Below are positions 6,173 through 12,732 of a stretch of DNA of 14,023 nucleotides, one piece after another. The DNA lies in assembly GCA_015487405.1 (NCBI GenBank), contig WFPV01000199.1, positions 1 through 14,023 on the forward strand, read 5' to 3'. This DNA comes from Aquifex sp. (lineage in GTDB: Bacteria; Aquificota; Aquificia; Aquificales; Aquificaceae). Under the pieces are notes generated by a model, which made no database searches, was not told the DNA's origin, and saw only the letters and a list, made by a program, of their open reading frames with translations. Position 1 is the stretch's first letter; the number at the start of each line of letters is the position of its first letter. The position numbers were made by a program, and so were the translations under genes.

Positions 6173-8047
6173 TTAGTTTACGGAAATAAGTCTCTTGAAT
6201 TGGTTCTCCATTATGAAGGAGAACACCGAAGGTAACTTGGATATATCTTCAACACTTATTCCGGTTTTCTCAAAGTAATCCTTGACCATTCTGGTGGCTT
6301 CGCCCACTCCTACGGCTATTACGGGAATCTTCTTCTTTGCTTGGGAAATTAAGTATTTTAGCTCTTCTCCTTTCAATCCCCTTGTCGGCTGTCCGTCCGT
6401 AAAGAGTATGAGGACTCCCCTCTTTCCTTCCTTCTTGCTGACAACTTCTAAGCTCTCAACGCCTACGGAGACGGCTTTACTGAGGTCCGTGCTTCCCCCG
6501 AGGCTGTTTAGGAGGTCTAAGATGCGGGACTTTGCTACCTTGTAGTCTTCGTTAAAGTCCTTAAGGGTGTAAACGTTTTCGTTAAAGGCTTTTATGGAGA
6601 AGGGCATTCCGAGTCTGTCAAGAACTTCGGAAAAAAGTATCAGGGATTTTAGGGCGTTTAGAATCTTTTCTTCCTTCTTCATGGAAGAGGAGATATCCAT
6701 CAAGAGCTCAAAGATAAGCTCTTTCCTCTCGGGAACTTCCCTCCTCATAAAGATTCTTCCCCGTTTTATAGAGACCTCGGTGGGAAGCTTCTTGAAGTTG
6801 AGTCTCTTTCCTCTGTGATACCTGCCGGACCAGTGTTCCTCTTCTTGAGGTAGGAAGTTATCAAACTTTCTCTTAAAATGCTCGACGTAGGGAAGGACGC
6901 TCTTCAGGATTAGTCTGTATTTCTGGAACTGTTCTTGGGTGAGTCCATGCTCTTTCTTGAACTTTTTGTCCATATCGGAGAGTTCTTCCTCTTCCTGCTT
7001 TCTCTTGGACTTGAGACTCTGGCTTGCAGAGACCTCGTCCCAGGCTTTGAAGATGAAGGAGATAAATCCCCTGTGTTCAACGTCAACCTCTAAGGTTTTA
7101 GGGAGGAAGTAGTTCAGGAAGGCTATATCGCTCTCAAGCAGGGAGAGGTAGCTCATCTGCTTCATGTAGTCCTTCATCCAGTCGGGAATGCCTTCAAGGA
7201 ACTTGTTGATTCTCTTAATGTCTTCCCTCGGGAGCTCGGTAGCTCTCCTGTGTTTGTTGGCGTGAATGTATTCCCTCAGATTTTCCGGGAACTTAGAGAG
7301 AATGTCGGTCATTATACGAGCCCTGTGGGCGTCGTCCCTCTTCTTGCCTTGAGCCTCTTCTATAAGGAGGTCAACGTAGTTAAGCTCCTTGGAAGTATCC
7401 ACGAGGACTCTGAACTTCTGCCAGAGCTCTTCCATTACGATGTCGTAGGCGTTTTGGGGATTCTTTTCTTTTAAAAACTCGTGGAAGCTCTTTTCCATTG
7501 TGTTGTGGTAATGCTTTACTTCCTCACCGTAAGGTATCTCCTCGTTAATCCAGGAGTAAATAAAGGAGAGAGCAAGCTGGTGGTAGGGGTAGGGTGCAGG
7601 AACATCCTTCAAGATTTCCTTGTAGCGTCTCTTTAGGGCTATAAAGGCGGAAGGGTTTGTGTCCACTATATACTGGTCAACCTTCAGGCTCTCAAGAACT
7701 GCAAAGAGAACTAAGAACGCAGTGGGAACGTATCCCGCTCTGAAGACTTCCCTCTGACCGAATCTCCAAGAGGGGAAGTGGGTGTTCAGAAGCAAGGCTA
7801 TCTCGTGTCTTATTGCGTTAACGATAAAGTCGTCGTTCCTTCTCATAAACTCAACGACGTTAAAGAGGACTCCCCTCGGGACGCGAACGGCGGGCGGTAT
7901 TTCCTCCACCTCTCCCTTTGCCCACATTTCAAGGAGAGGTAAAAACTTGGGGTCGTATCCCGCTCCCCATCCCTCGTAGGAGGGCTGAACCTCTATATCG
8001 AACTCCTCTTCCAATAAGTGTGCTATAGCCTTCCACTTCTCCTTCAC
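6173..8047 (-). CDS. VWA (von Willebrand factor A) domain protein, 624 aa, unknown function
   Basis: The C-terminal third (about 440-620) is a VWA domain with an intact metal-ion site: DISSS (D451, S453, S455), T520 in GGSTDLSKA, and D551 in LFTDGQPTRG. The first 400 residues are mostly helical with several aromatic and charged patches, and have no signal peptide or membrane segment. A highly charged stretch at 345-368 probably links the two parts. Residues 81-90 read HEIALLLNTH, which might bind metal but is not a standard zincin motif. Cytosolic VWA proteins of this layout usually work with MoxR-type AAA+ ATPases as chaperone-like pairs (NorQ/NorD, CbbQ/CbbO, cobalt chelatase), but no AAA+ gene is in this window. 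I chose the GTG start because a TAA lies in frame 6 nt upstream. No SD is visible. It leads the DUF190-crcB-DUF190 genes. Confidence 0.8.
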   Translation of the reverse strand: MKEKWKAIAHLLEEEFDIEVQPSYEGWGAGYDPKFLPLLEMWAKGEVEEIPPAVRVPRGVLFNVVEFMRRNDDFIVNAIRHEIALLLNTHFPSWRFGQREVFRAGYVPTAFLVLFAVLESLKVDQYIVDTNPSAFIALKRRYKEILKDVPAPYPYHQLALSFIYSWINEEIPYGEEVKHYHNTMEKSFHEFLKEKNPQNAYDIVMEELWQKFRVLVDTSKELNYVDLLIEEAQGKKRDDAHRARIMTDILSKFPENLREYIHANKHRRATELPREDIKRINKFLEGIPDWMKDYMKQMSYLSLLESDIAFLNYFLPKTLEVDVEHRGFISFIFKAWDEVSASQSLKSKRKQEEEELSDMDKKFKKEHGLTQEQFQKYRLILKSVLPYVEHFKRKFDNFLPQEEEHWSGRYHRGKRLNFKKLPTEVSIKRGRIFMRREVPERKELIFELLMDISSSMKKEEKILNALKSLILFSEVLDRLGMPFSIKAFNENVYTLKDFNEDYKVAKSRILDLLNSLGGSTDLSKAVSVGVESLEVVSKKEGKRGVLILFTDGQPTRGLKGEELKYLISQAKKKIPVIAVGVGEATRMVKDYFEKTGISVEDISKLPSVFSFIMENQFKRLISVN

Positions 8048-8143
8048 GAGGGATTAACTTAGCGTGAAGCTCTGAAGAGAGCAATTTAAAGAGCTTATAA
8101 GGATTTAATTATTTGCTTATATACCTTCGGTGGAGTTTTTAGG

Positions 8144-8231
8144 TGGTGCCGGTGGCGGGAGTCGAACCCGCACGCCCGCGAGGGGCAGGGGATTTTGAAT
8201 CCCCCGCGTCTGCCAGTTCCGCCACACCGGC
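8144..8231 (-). tRNA. tRNA-Leu (anticodon CAA), CCA encoded
   Basis: The minus strand folds into a class II tRNA. The acceptor stem GCCGGUG pairs with CACCGGC (perfect 7 bp). The anticodon stem GGGGA/UCCCC encloses the loop UUCAAAA, giving anticodon CAA. A long GC-rich variable arm follows, then a T-arm with GGUUCGACUCC. Discriminator A plus genomic CCA end the gene at 8144. The long variable arm and CAA anticodon identify leucine (UUG codons). The all-GC stems suit a hyperthermophile. It lies 11 bp after the permease stop and 96 bp before the VWA start, all on one strand. Confidence 0.97.
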
Positions 8232-8241
8232 TATATAAGAA

Positions 8242-8247
8242 ATTATA
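8242..8247 (-). promoter_or_regulatory. Candidate -10 box for tRNA-Leu overlapping the permease stop codon
   Basis: A perfect TATAAT lies on the minus strand, 10 nt before the mature tRNA 5' end, and shares bases with the TAA of the upstream gene. No good -35 stands 16-18 nt upstream (TTTCGG at 17). It may be a weak promoter, or the tRNA may be processed from the upstream mRNA. Confidence 0.3.
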
Positions 8248-10132
8248 AATAGAAGAGGTAAAGACCGAAAGTCAGGAGAACTATAAAGAGAATCGTCATC
8301 AATCCTCCCACTCGGACATAGTCTATAACTTTGTATCCTCCCGGTCTCATAATCAATGCATTTACCTGGTGTGTGGGTAAAACGAAGGTGTTGGAAGCGG
8401 AAACCGCCACCGTAAGACCTGCAAGCCTTGCGTCAGCGCCTATATCCCTCGCCATATCTACTGCGAGGGGAACGAGCAGGACTGTAGCTCCCACGTTTGA
8501 AACAACCAGAGTAAAGAAGGAAGTAAGAGCGGCTACAAAGGTGTAAAAGAGAAGCTCCGGAATATCCCCCATGGAAGCGACGAGCTTCTTAGCTATCAGC
8601 TCAGCGGTTCCTGTTTCTTGGAAGGCTATTCCTAAAGGTAAAAGTCCTGCAAGGAGGAATATAGTCATCCAGTCAACGGCGTTGTACGCCTCGTCTACGT
8701 GGAGGACTTTCGTTAAAATCATCCCGACCGCTCCAGTGAGCAGGGCTATGGATAGCTTGACGTCAAAGAAGACAATTAAGGAGAGAGCTACTCCGAACCA
8801 GAAGAGTGCCCACTTTGCCTTTTCGGGTCTCAGGATTTCCCCTTTTAGCTCCGTTGAAAAGGTAAGAACGTTCAGGTTTTTCAGCTCTATAAACTTATCC
8901 CACTTTCCAAATAGCAGTATAGCGTCTCCAGCCTTCAGCTTGACGCTTGATATTCCCGCATACATCACTTTTCCATCGTGAACGAGAGCTAAGGGATTCA
9001 CCTCGTATCTCTTTCTGAATCTTACTTCCCTTAAGGTTTTTCCTATCAGCTCTGACCTCGGTGGAATTATTCCCTCAACCACGCCCGCATTTGTAGGTGA
9101 GAGGTCTTCCGCAAACTCGTCAAGTTCGGGCTTTAGAATAAAACCGAGGTCGTCTACCATCTTGCGAACCTGCTCGGGACATCCGACGACGGCGATATCG
9201 TCTCCCGGCTCTACCACTTCCTCTATATGGGGAGCGAAGTTCTTCGTTTTCCTCTTCACGTGATGGACCGCTACTATGGTAACGCTGTATTTTTTTCTCG
9301 TTTCCATCTCCTCTATGGTTTTGGTCTTAAAGTTCTCCGGGGCTTTGAGCTCGTAAAGGTTGCATATCTTATCGTAAGTCTTCTCAAGCTCAGGAGGAAT
9401 AAGCTTTCCTTCATTTTTCTTTGTTTTGACCTTCGGTAGAAAGTATCTTCCAATAAAGATAAAGTAAAGGAGTCCACCAGCAACTAAGAGTGCTCCGAGG
9501 GGAGTGACCGAAAACAGCCCGAAGGGCTCAAGGTTATAAATCTGGAGAAGGTCGTTCAAAAGTATGAGGGGGCTTGAGCCTACGAGTGTGAGCGTCCCTC
9601 CGAGTATCGCCATAAATCCCATGGGCATGAGGAGTCTCGAGACGGGAATGTTCAGATTTCTTGCGATTCTTAGAACCGCAGGTAGGAATAGTGCCGTAGC
9701 TCCTATGTTCTGCATAAAGCTGGATACGACGGCAACCGTTCCGGAGATTAGGGTCATAATCCTTGTTTCAGACTTTCCCGCTATCTTAACTATGAAGCCC
9801 GCGAGCTTGTTCATCACTCCCGTTTTGTCGAGTCCAGCTCCGATAATCATCACCGCGATTATGGAAACCACCGCGTTACTGCTGAGTCCACTTATGGCTT
9901 TCTCCGGAGCAACGAGTCCTATCAGAGGAAGGAGAACCATCAGAAGCAGTCCTACAACGTCCACCCTCACGAGCTCGGAGACAAATAGTGTTATCACCAG
10001 CCCAAAAACCTCGAGGGTGAGGAGAACCTCCTTATGGGGAAGCTCTAAGAAGTAAGTAAAGGGTATAGAGAGAGAAAAGAAAAGAATTAACGGAACGAAT
10101 AAAAGGTTCTTCTTACTTAACCGCATCCTCAA
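8243..10132 (-). CDS. SLC13/DASS-type permease with two central RCK_C (TrkA_C) domains
   Basis: This is an inner-membrane permease of 629 residues. It has an N-terminal hydrophobic half (about 10-232), a cytosolic insert (about 235-430) and a C-terminal hydrophobic half (about 440-629), the layout of SLC13-like transporters with RCK_C regulatory domains. The insert holds two RCK_C-like units, about 255-335 (ending EPGDDIAVVGCPEQV) and 345-425 (ending KAGDAILLFGKWDKF). Pore-region repeats are visible: SSFMQNIGATALFLP and TLVGSSPLILLND in the first half, VVSNVGATVLLVPLA and SNTFVLPTHQVN in the second. The substrate cannot be read; anions such as sulfate, phosphate or dicarboxylates are the family range. 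The start is TTG at 10132, with GGAGGGG 6 nt upstream inside mnmA. The ATG at 10126 has only a GAGG touching it. It overlaps mnmA by 20 bp, so it is coexpressed with it. Confidence 0.85.
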   Translation of the reverse strand: MRMRLSKKNLLFVPLILFFSLSIPFTYFLELPHKEVLLTLEVFGLVITLFVSELVRVDVVGLLLMVLLPLIGLVAPEKAISGLSSNAVVSIIAVMIIGAGLDKTGVMNKLAGFIVKIAGKSETRIMTLISGTVAVVSSFMQNIGATALFLPAVLRIARNLNIPVSRLLMPMGFMAILGGTLTLVGSSPLILLNDLLQIYNLEPFGLFSVTPLGALLVAGGLLYFIFIGRYFLPKVKTKKNEGKLIPPELEKTYDKICNLYELKAPENFKTKTIEEMETRKKYSVTIVAVHHVKRKTKNFAPHIEEVVEPGDDIAVVGCPEQVRKMVDDLGFILKPELDEFAEDLSPTNAGVVEGIIPPRSELIGKTLREVRFRKRYEVNPLALVHDGKVMYAGISSVKLKAGDAILLFGKWDKFIELKNLNVLTFSTELKGEILRPEKAKWALFWFGVALSLIVFFDVKLSIALLTGAVGMILTKVLHVDEAYNAVDWMTIFLLAGLLPLGIAFQETGTAELIAKKLVASMGDIPELLFYTFVAALTSFFTLVVSNVGATVLLVPLAVDMARDIGADARLAGLTVAVSASNTFVLPTHQVNALIMRPGGYKVIDYVRVGGLMTILFIVLLTFGLYLFYL

Positions 10133-11180
10133 TAATAGCCCCTCCGAGAAGTTTATCCCCCTCGTAAAAAGCCACCACCTGACCCGGCGTTATTCCCCTC
10201 ACCTCCTCCCTGAACTTCACTATGTATCCTTCATCCTTCTTCTCTATCCTTTCAACGGGAACAGGCTTATGCCTGTATCTAATCTGAGCAGAAACTTCTT
10301 TCCACTCCTCCATGGGAACGTGAAAGTTTATATCCCTCACGAGAAGCTTGTCGTTGTATAAATACTCCTCTTCTCCTACAATCACCGTGTTCGTCTTTGG
10401 GTCAAGCTCTACAACGTAAACAGGCTTTCCGTAGGAAACCCCGAGTCCCCTCCTCTGACCGATGGTGAACCTGTAAACCCCCTCGTGCTTTCCGAGAACC
10501 TTTCCGGAGACGTGCTTAATCAATCCTTCCCTCTTTCCCACAATTTCCTCCAAATACTCTCCAGGGGACTTACCCATAAGGAAGCAGACCTCTTGAGAGT
10601 CCCTCTTGTTCGCAACCTCAAGCCCGTGCTTCCTCGCTATCTCCCTGACTTCCTCCTTAGTCAGGTCTCCGAGGGGAAAGGTGAGAAGGGGTAAGTCCTC
10701 CTTTCGGACGAGGGACAAAAAGTAAGTTTGGTCTCTCTTTCTGTCTTTGGGACGCTTTATTACATAATGCTCTCCTTCCTTCTCAATCTTCGCGTAGTGT
10801 CCCGTTGCGAGCTTGTCTATCTCCGCCACCTGCTTTAGATACCTTGCAAAAAATCCCGTCTTTACCTCCCTGTTGCAGACCGCACAGGGGTTGGGCGTTC
10901 TTCCCCTCAGATATTCCTTAACGAAGTAATCTATAACCCTGCTCTTAAAGATTTTCTCCCAGCTGAAGGTCAAGTGGGGAATTCCCAACCTTTTTGCCAC
11001 CCTTGCCGCGTCTTGGACATCCTTGGGTGAGCAACAGACGTTGTGGGTTCCGTTCACCTCGCAGGCTTCTACCGTGTGAAACCTCAGAGTAACCCCTATA
11101 ACCTCGTGTCCCTGTTCCTTAAGCAGGAGTGCGGTAACGCTACTGTCCACACCCCCGCTCATTCCGACCGCTACTCTCAT
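10113..11180 (-). CDS. mnmA: MnmA: tRNA U34 2-thiouridylase
   Basis: It activates U34 of tRNA Glu, Gln and Lys with ATP and inserts sulfur to form 2-thiouridine, acting in the cytosol. The 355 residues are family-typical. The PP-loop SGGVDSS is at 8-14, followed by the N-type ATPase domain. The catalytic Cys lies in NPCAVCNREVK (C102, with an extra C99 forming CxxC). The second catalytic Cys is C199 in RDSQEVCFL. A central IGQRRGLGV block and a C-terminal beta-barrel (about 275-355) complete it. C99, C102 and C199 together match the CxxC+C arrangement proposed to hold a 4Fe-4S cluster in some MnmA proteins (inference here). It is first in the long minus-strand run, has a promoter-like sequence 10 nt before its ATG and no SD, and is divergent from the flagellar genes. 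Confidence 0.95.
   Translation of the reverse strand: MRVAVGMSGGVDSSVTALLLKEQGHEVIGVTLRFHTVEACEVNGTHNVCCSPKDVQDAARVAKRLGIPHLTFSWEKIFKSRVIDYFVKEYLRGRTPNPCAVCNREVKTGFFARYLKQVAEIDKLATGHYAKIEKEGEHYVIKRPKDRKRDQTYFLSLVRKEDLPLLTFPLGDLTKEEVREIARKHGLEVANKRDSQEVCFLMGKSPGEYLEEIVGKREGLIKHVSGKVLGKHEGVYRFTIGQRRGLGVSYGKPVYVVELDPKTNTVIVGEEEYLYNDKLLVRDINFHVPMEEWKEVSAQIRYRHKPVPVERIEKKDEGYIVKFREEVRGITPGQVVAFYEGDKLLGGAIIEDAVK
10139..10145 (-). promoter_or_regulatory. Shine-Dalgarno that selects the TTG start of the permease
   Basis: GGAGGGG on the minus strand, inside the last codons of mnmA, stands 6 nt from the TTG at 10132 but 12 nt from the next ATG. This spacing is why TTG is preferred as start. Confidence 0.55.
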
Positions 11181-11190
11181 CAGAATTATT

Positions 11191-11218
11191 AAGATAGGTG
11201 TCCCTGAAATTTTCTCAA
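11191..11218 (-). promoter_or_regulatory. Candidate housekeeping promoter of mnmA, near-leaderless
   Basis: On the minus strand TTGAGA (11213-11218) and TATCTT (11191-11196) are 16 nt apart, matching consensus at 5 of 6 and 4 of 6 positions. The -10 ends 10 nt before the ATG, predicting a leader of only a few bases. It overlaps the oppositely oriented sigma-28 promoter, so the two could interfere. Confidence 0.35.
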
Positions 11219-11231
11219 ACTCAGCCGATTA
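11205..11231 (+). promoter_or_regulatory. Sigma-28 (FliA) promoter of the flagellar gene cluster
   Basis: TGAA (11205-11208), 15 nt, then GCCGATTA (11224-11231) matches the flagellar sigma-28 consensus TAAA-N15-GCCGATAA at 3 of 4 and 7 of 8 bases with exact spacing. It stands immediately upstream of the flagellar genes. The -10 ends 10 nt before the ATG at 11242, so the mRNA should start about 3-5 nt before the start codon. FliA-dependent expression of the hook-associated proteins is known in other bacteria. Confidence 0.65.
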
Positions 11232-11241
11232 AATCTAATAG

Positions 11242-11463
11242 ATGCGGGAAAGATTAAAAAAGTTAAGAGAATTACTAAAGGACCCCTTCGGGGTAGAAAA
11301 GTTCTTAAAAGAGTTTCAGGAGTTTGAAAGAGAAGTTCAAAACGCCCATCCCGAAACCTTAAAAGAGATAGTGGAAGAATACGAGGAGGTAAAAAGGCTC
11401 TTCTTCCGTAACTACAAGATGCTGAGGGGTCTATGGGAGGTAAAGAGAGATGTTTGGGCTTAG
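11242..11463 (+). CDS. Small helical protein in the FlgN (flagellar export chaperone) position
   Basis: The 73 residues are almost all predicted helix and very rich in Glu, Lys, Leu and Phe. RERLKKLRELLKDPFG leads into EKFLKEFQEFEREVQ and a C-terminal EEYEEVKRLFFRNYKMLRG. Coiled-coil-like heptads are visible, with no signal peptide or membrane segment. It is the first gene after the sigma-28 promoter and overlaps flgK by 14 bp. This is the place where FlgN, the export chaperone of FlgK and FlgL, is often encoded. FlgN is usually about 140 residues, so this would be a half-size version or an unrelated small flagellar protein. The assignment rests on context and composition, not on a recognised motif. 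No SD precedes the ATG, in keeping with a near-leaderless mRNA. Confidence 0.65.
   Translation: MRERLKKLRELLKDPFGVEKFLKEFQEFEREVQNAHPETLKEIVEEYEEVKRLFFRNYKMLRGLWEVKRDVWA
11435..11441 (+). promoter_or_regulatory. Shine-Dalgarno of flgK
   Basis: GGGAGGT lies within the end of the upstream small gene, 8 nt before the flgK ATG at 11450, and fixes that start. Confidence 0.6.
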
Positions 11464-12721
11464 TATGAACACCATAGCTCAGGCTTTGGAGGTATACAGA
11501 AGGGCAATATCTATAAGCAACAGAAACGTAGCGAACGCCAACAACGAGGACTACGTCAGGGAAGAGCCACTAATAACGAGTCACATCTACTCCGGAATAA
11601 TGTTTGAGGAAGTAAGAAGGGAGCAGAACTTTTATCTCATAAATCTCAGAAACGATAAGCTCTCCTACGTGTCTTATCTCTCCGAGCGCGAAGAAGCGTT
11701 AAAGACTTTAGAGTCTGCCTTTCAAGAGATGAACGAAGGCTTAGGTTTAACCGATTCTATAAATAAGTTCTTTCAGTCCTACTTAGAACTTATGAAAGAG
11801 CCCACGAACGAGGGAGCGAGGCAGACCTTCCTCAGGAAAGCGGAGGGACTTGTAAACACACTCAAAACCAGATTTAAAGAGATTCAATCCACCGAAGGTA
11901 TCTTAAATAAAAATCTTCAAGACTATGTAAAAAGGATTAACGAGCTTGCCAAGAAGCTTTACGAAATAAACAGGGAGATAACCTTCAAGTATTCCCTCGA
12001 GTATGCCCGGGAAAAGGACTACAAAACACTCCTTGACCTCAGGGACAAATATCTTAAGGAGCTTTCCCAATACCTTCCGATAAGAGCTACGGAAGACGAG
12101 ATGGGAAGAGTGAGTGTCTCAACGGTCAAGGGCTTCGTCCTTGTTGACTTCCAAAACGCTTACTACACTCTCCAATACGACAACGGTCTCATAAAGTGGG
12201 AGGACGGAAGTGACCTTACTCCTTACATAGACTCGGGAAAGGTGGGCGGAGCTTTAAAGGCTCTCGGGGATATTCAGGAGGTAGTAACGAGATTGAACAA
12301 CGTGGTGAGAGAGCTACTCAACGTAAAGATTCCGGTCGGCACGACCGAGGCTAACGTCTTTAGCGGAACGGATATTAACGACCTTGCGGTGGATACGAAC
12401 CTTGAGGTAAATCTAAACAATATTGATACAACCCGCACAGCCCAATACTCCGAGAACGCCCTAACTTGGTGGGAGAATACAAAAAACGCCTCACTCAACC
12501 TGACCGATTACGTAGCCTCAACCTTGAGCTCAGTGGTAGAAGAAAGAGAATTGGAAGAAGCCCTTTACAACTCCCTTCAGGAAAAAATCCTTCAGAGACA
12601 GGGAGTCTCTATAGACCAGGAGATTATGGAGATTATTCAGCTCCAGAGAAACTACGAGGCGGTGGCACAGGTTCTCAGCCGTATAGACGAGCTCCTCAGA
12701 ACCACCGTAAACATGATTTAG
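11450..12721 (+). CDS. flgK: FlgK: flagellar hook-associated protein 1
   Basis: FlgK is the first hook-filament junction protein, exported by the flagellar type III system and placed between hook and FlgL. The ends carry the family signatures. N-terminal MNTIAQALEVYRRAISISNR and NVANANNEDYVREEP correspond to the 'SxLNxAxSGLxAxQxAL...NxANANTPGY' block. C-terminal GVSIDQEIMEIIQLQRNYEA and AVAQVLSRIDELLRTTVNMI correspond to the conserved D0/D1 return helices. Between them lie long coiled-coil helices (about 70-200) and a modest beta-rich middle. At 423 residues it is shorter than enteric FlgK (about 550), so most of the exposed D2/D3 region is missing. It overlaps the upstream small gene by 14 bp and precedes flgL by 11 bp. 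Confidence 0.92.
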   Translation: MFGLSMNTIAQALEVYRRAISISNRNVANANNEDYVREEPLITSHIYSGIMFEEVRREQNFYLINLRNDKLSYVSYLSEREEALKTLESAFQEMNEGLGLTDSINKFFQSYLELMKEPTNEGARQTFLRKAEGLVNTLKTRFKEIQSTEGILNKNLQDYVKRINELAKKLYEINREITFKYSLEYAREKDYKTLLDLRDKYLKELSQYLPIRATEDEMGRVSVSTVKGFVLVDFQNAYYTLQYDNGLIKWEDGSDLTPYIDSGKVGGALKALGDIQEVVTRLNNVVRELLNVKIPVGTTEANVFSGTDINDLAVDTNLEVNLNNIDTTRTAQYSENALTWWENTKNASLNLTDYVASTLSSVVEERELEEALYNSLQEKILQRQGVSIDQEIMEIIQLQRNYEAVAQVLSRIDELLRTTVNMI

Positions 12722-12724
12722 GAG
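12720..12724 (+). promoter_or_regulatory. Shine-Dalgarno of flgL overlapping the flgK stop
   Basis: AGGAG uses the last two bases of the flgK TAG and lies 8 nt before the flgL ATG, implying coupled translation. Confidence 0.55.
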
Positions 12725-12732
12725 CGTGAGCT

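Noticed and set aside
8048..8143. Possible fluoride riboswitch or other leader element before the VWA-crcB operon
   Set aside because: No GGCGAUGG-type conserved core or matching pseudoknot is visible. There is only a short hairpin GCTCT-GAAG-AGAGC at 8069-8082, too weak to name.
9564..10055. Open plus-strand frame opposite the permease N-terminal half
   Set aside because: It is antisense to clear transmembrane coding sequence and has Ser/Thr/Pro-rich shadow composition.
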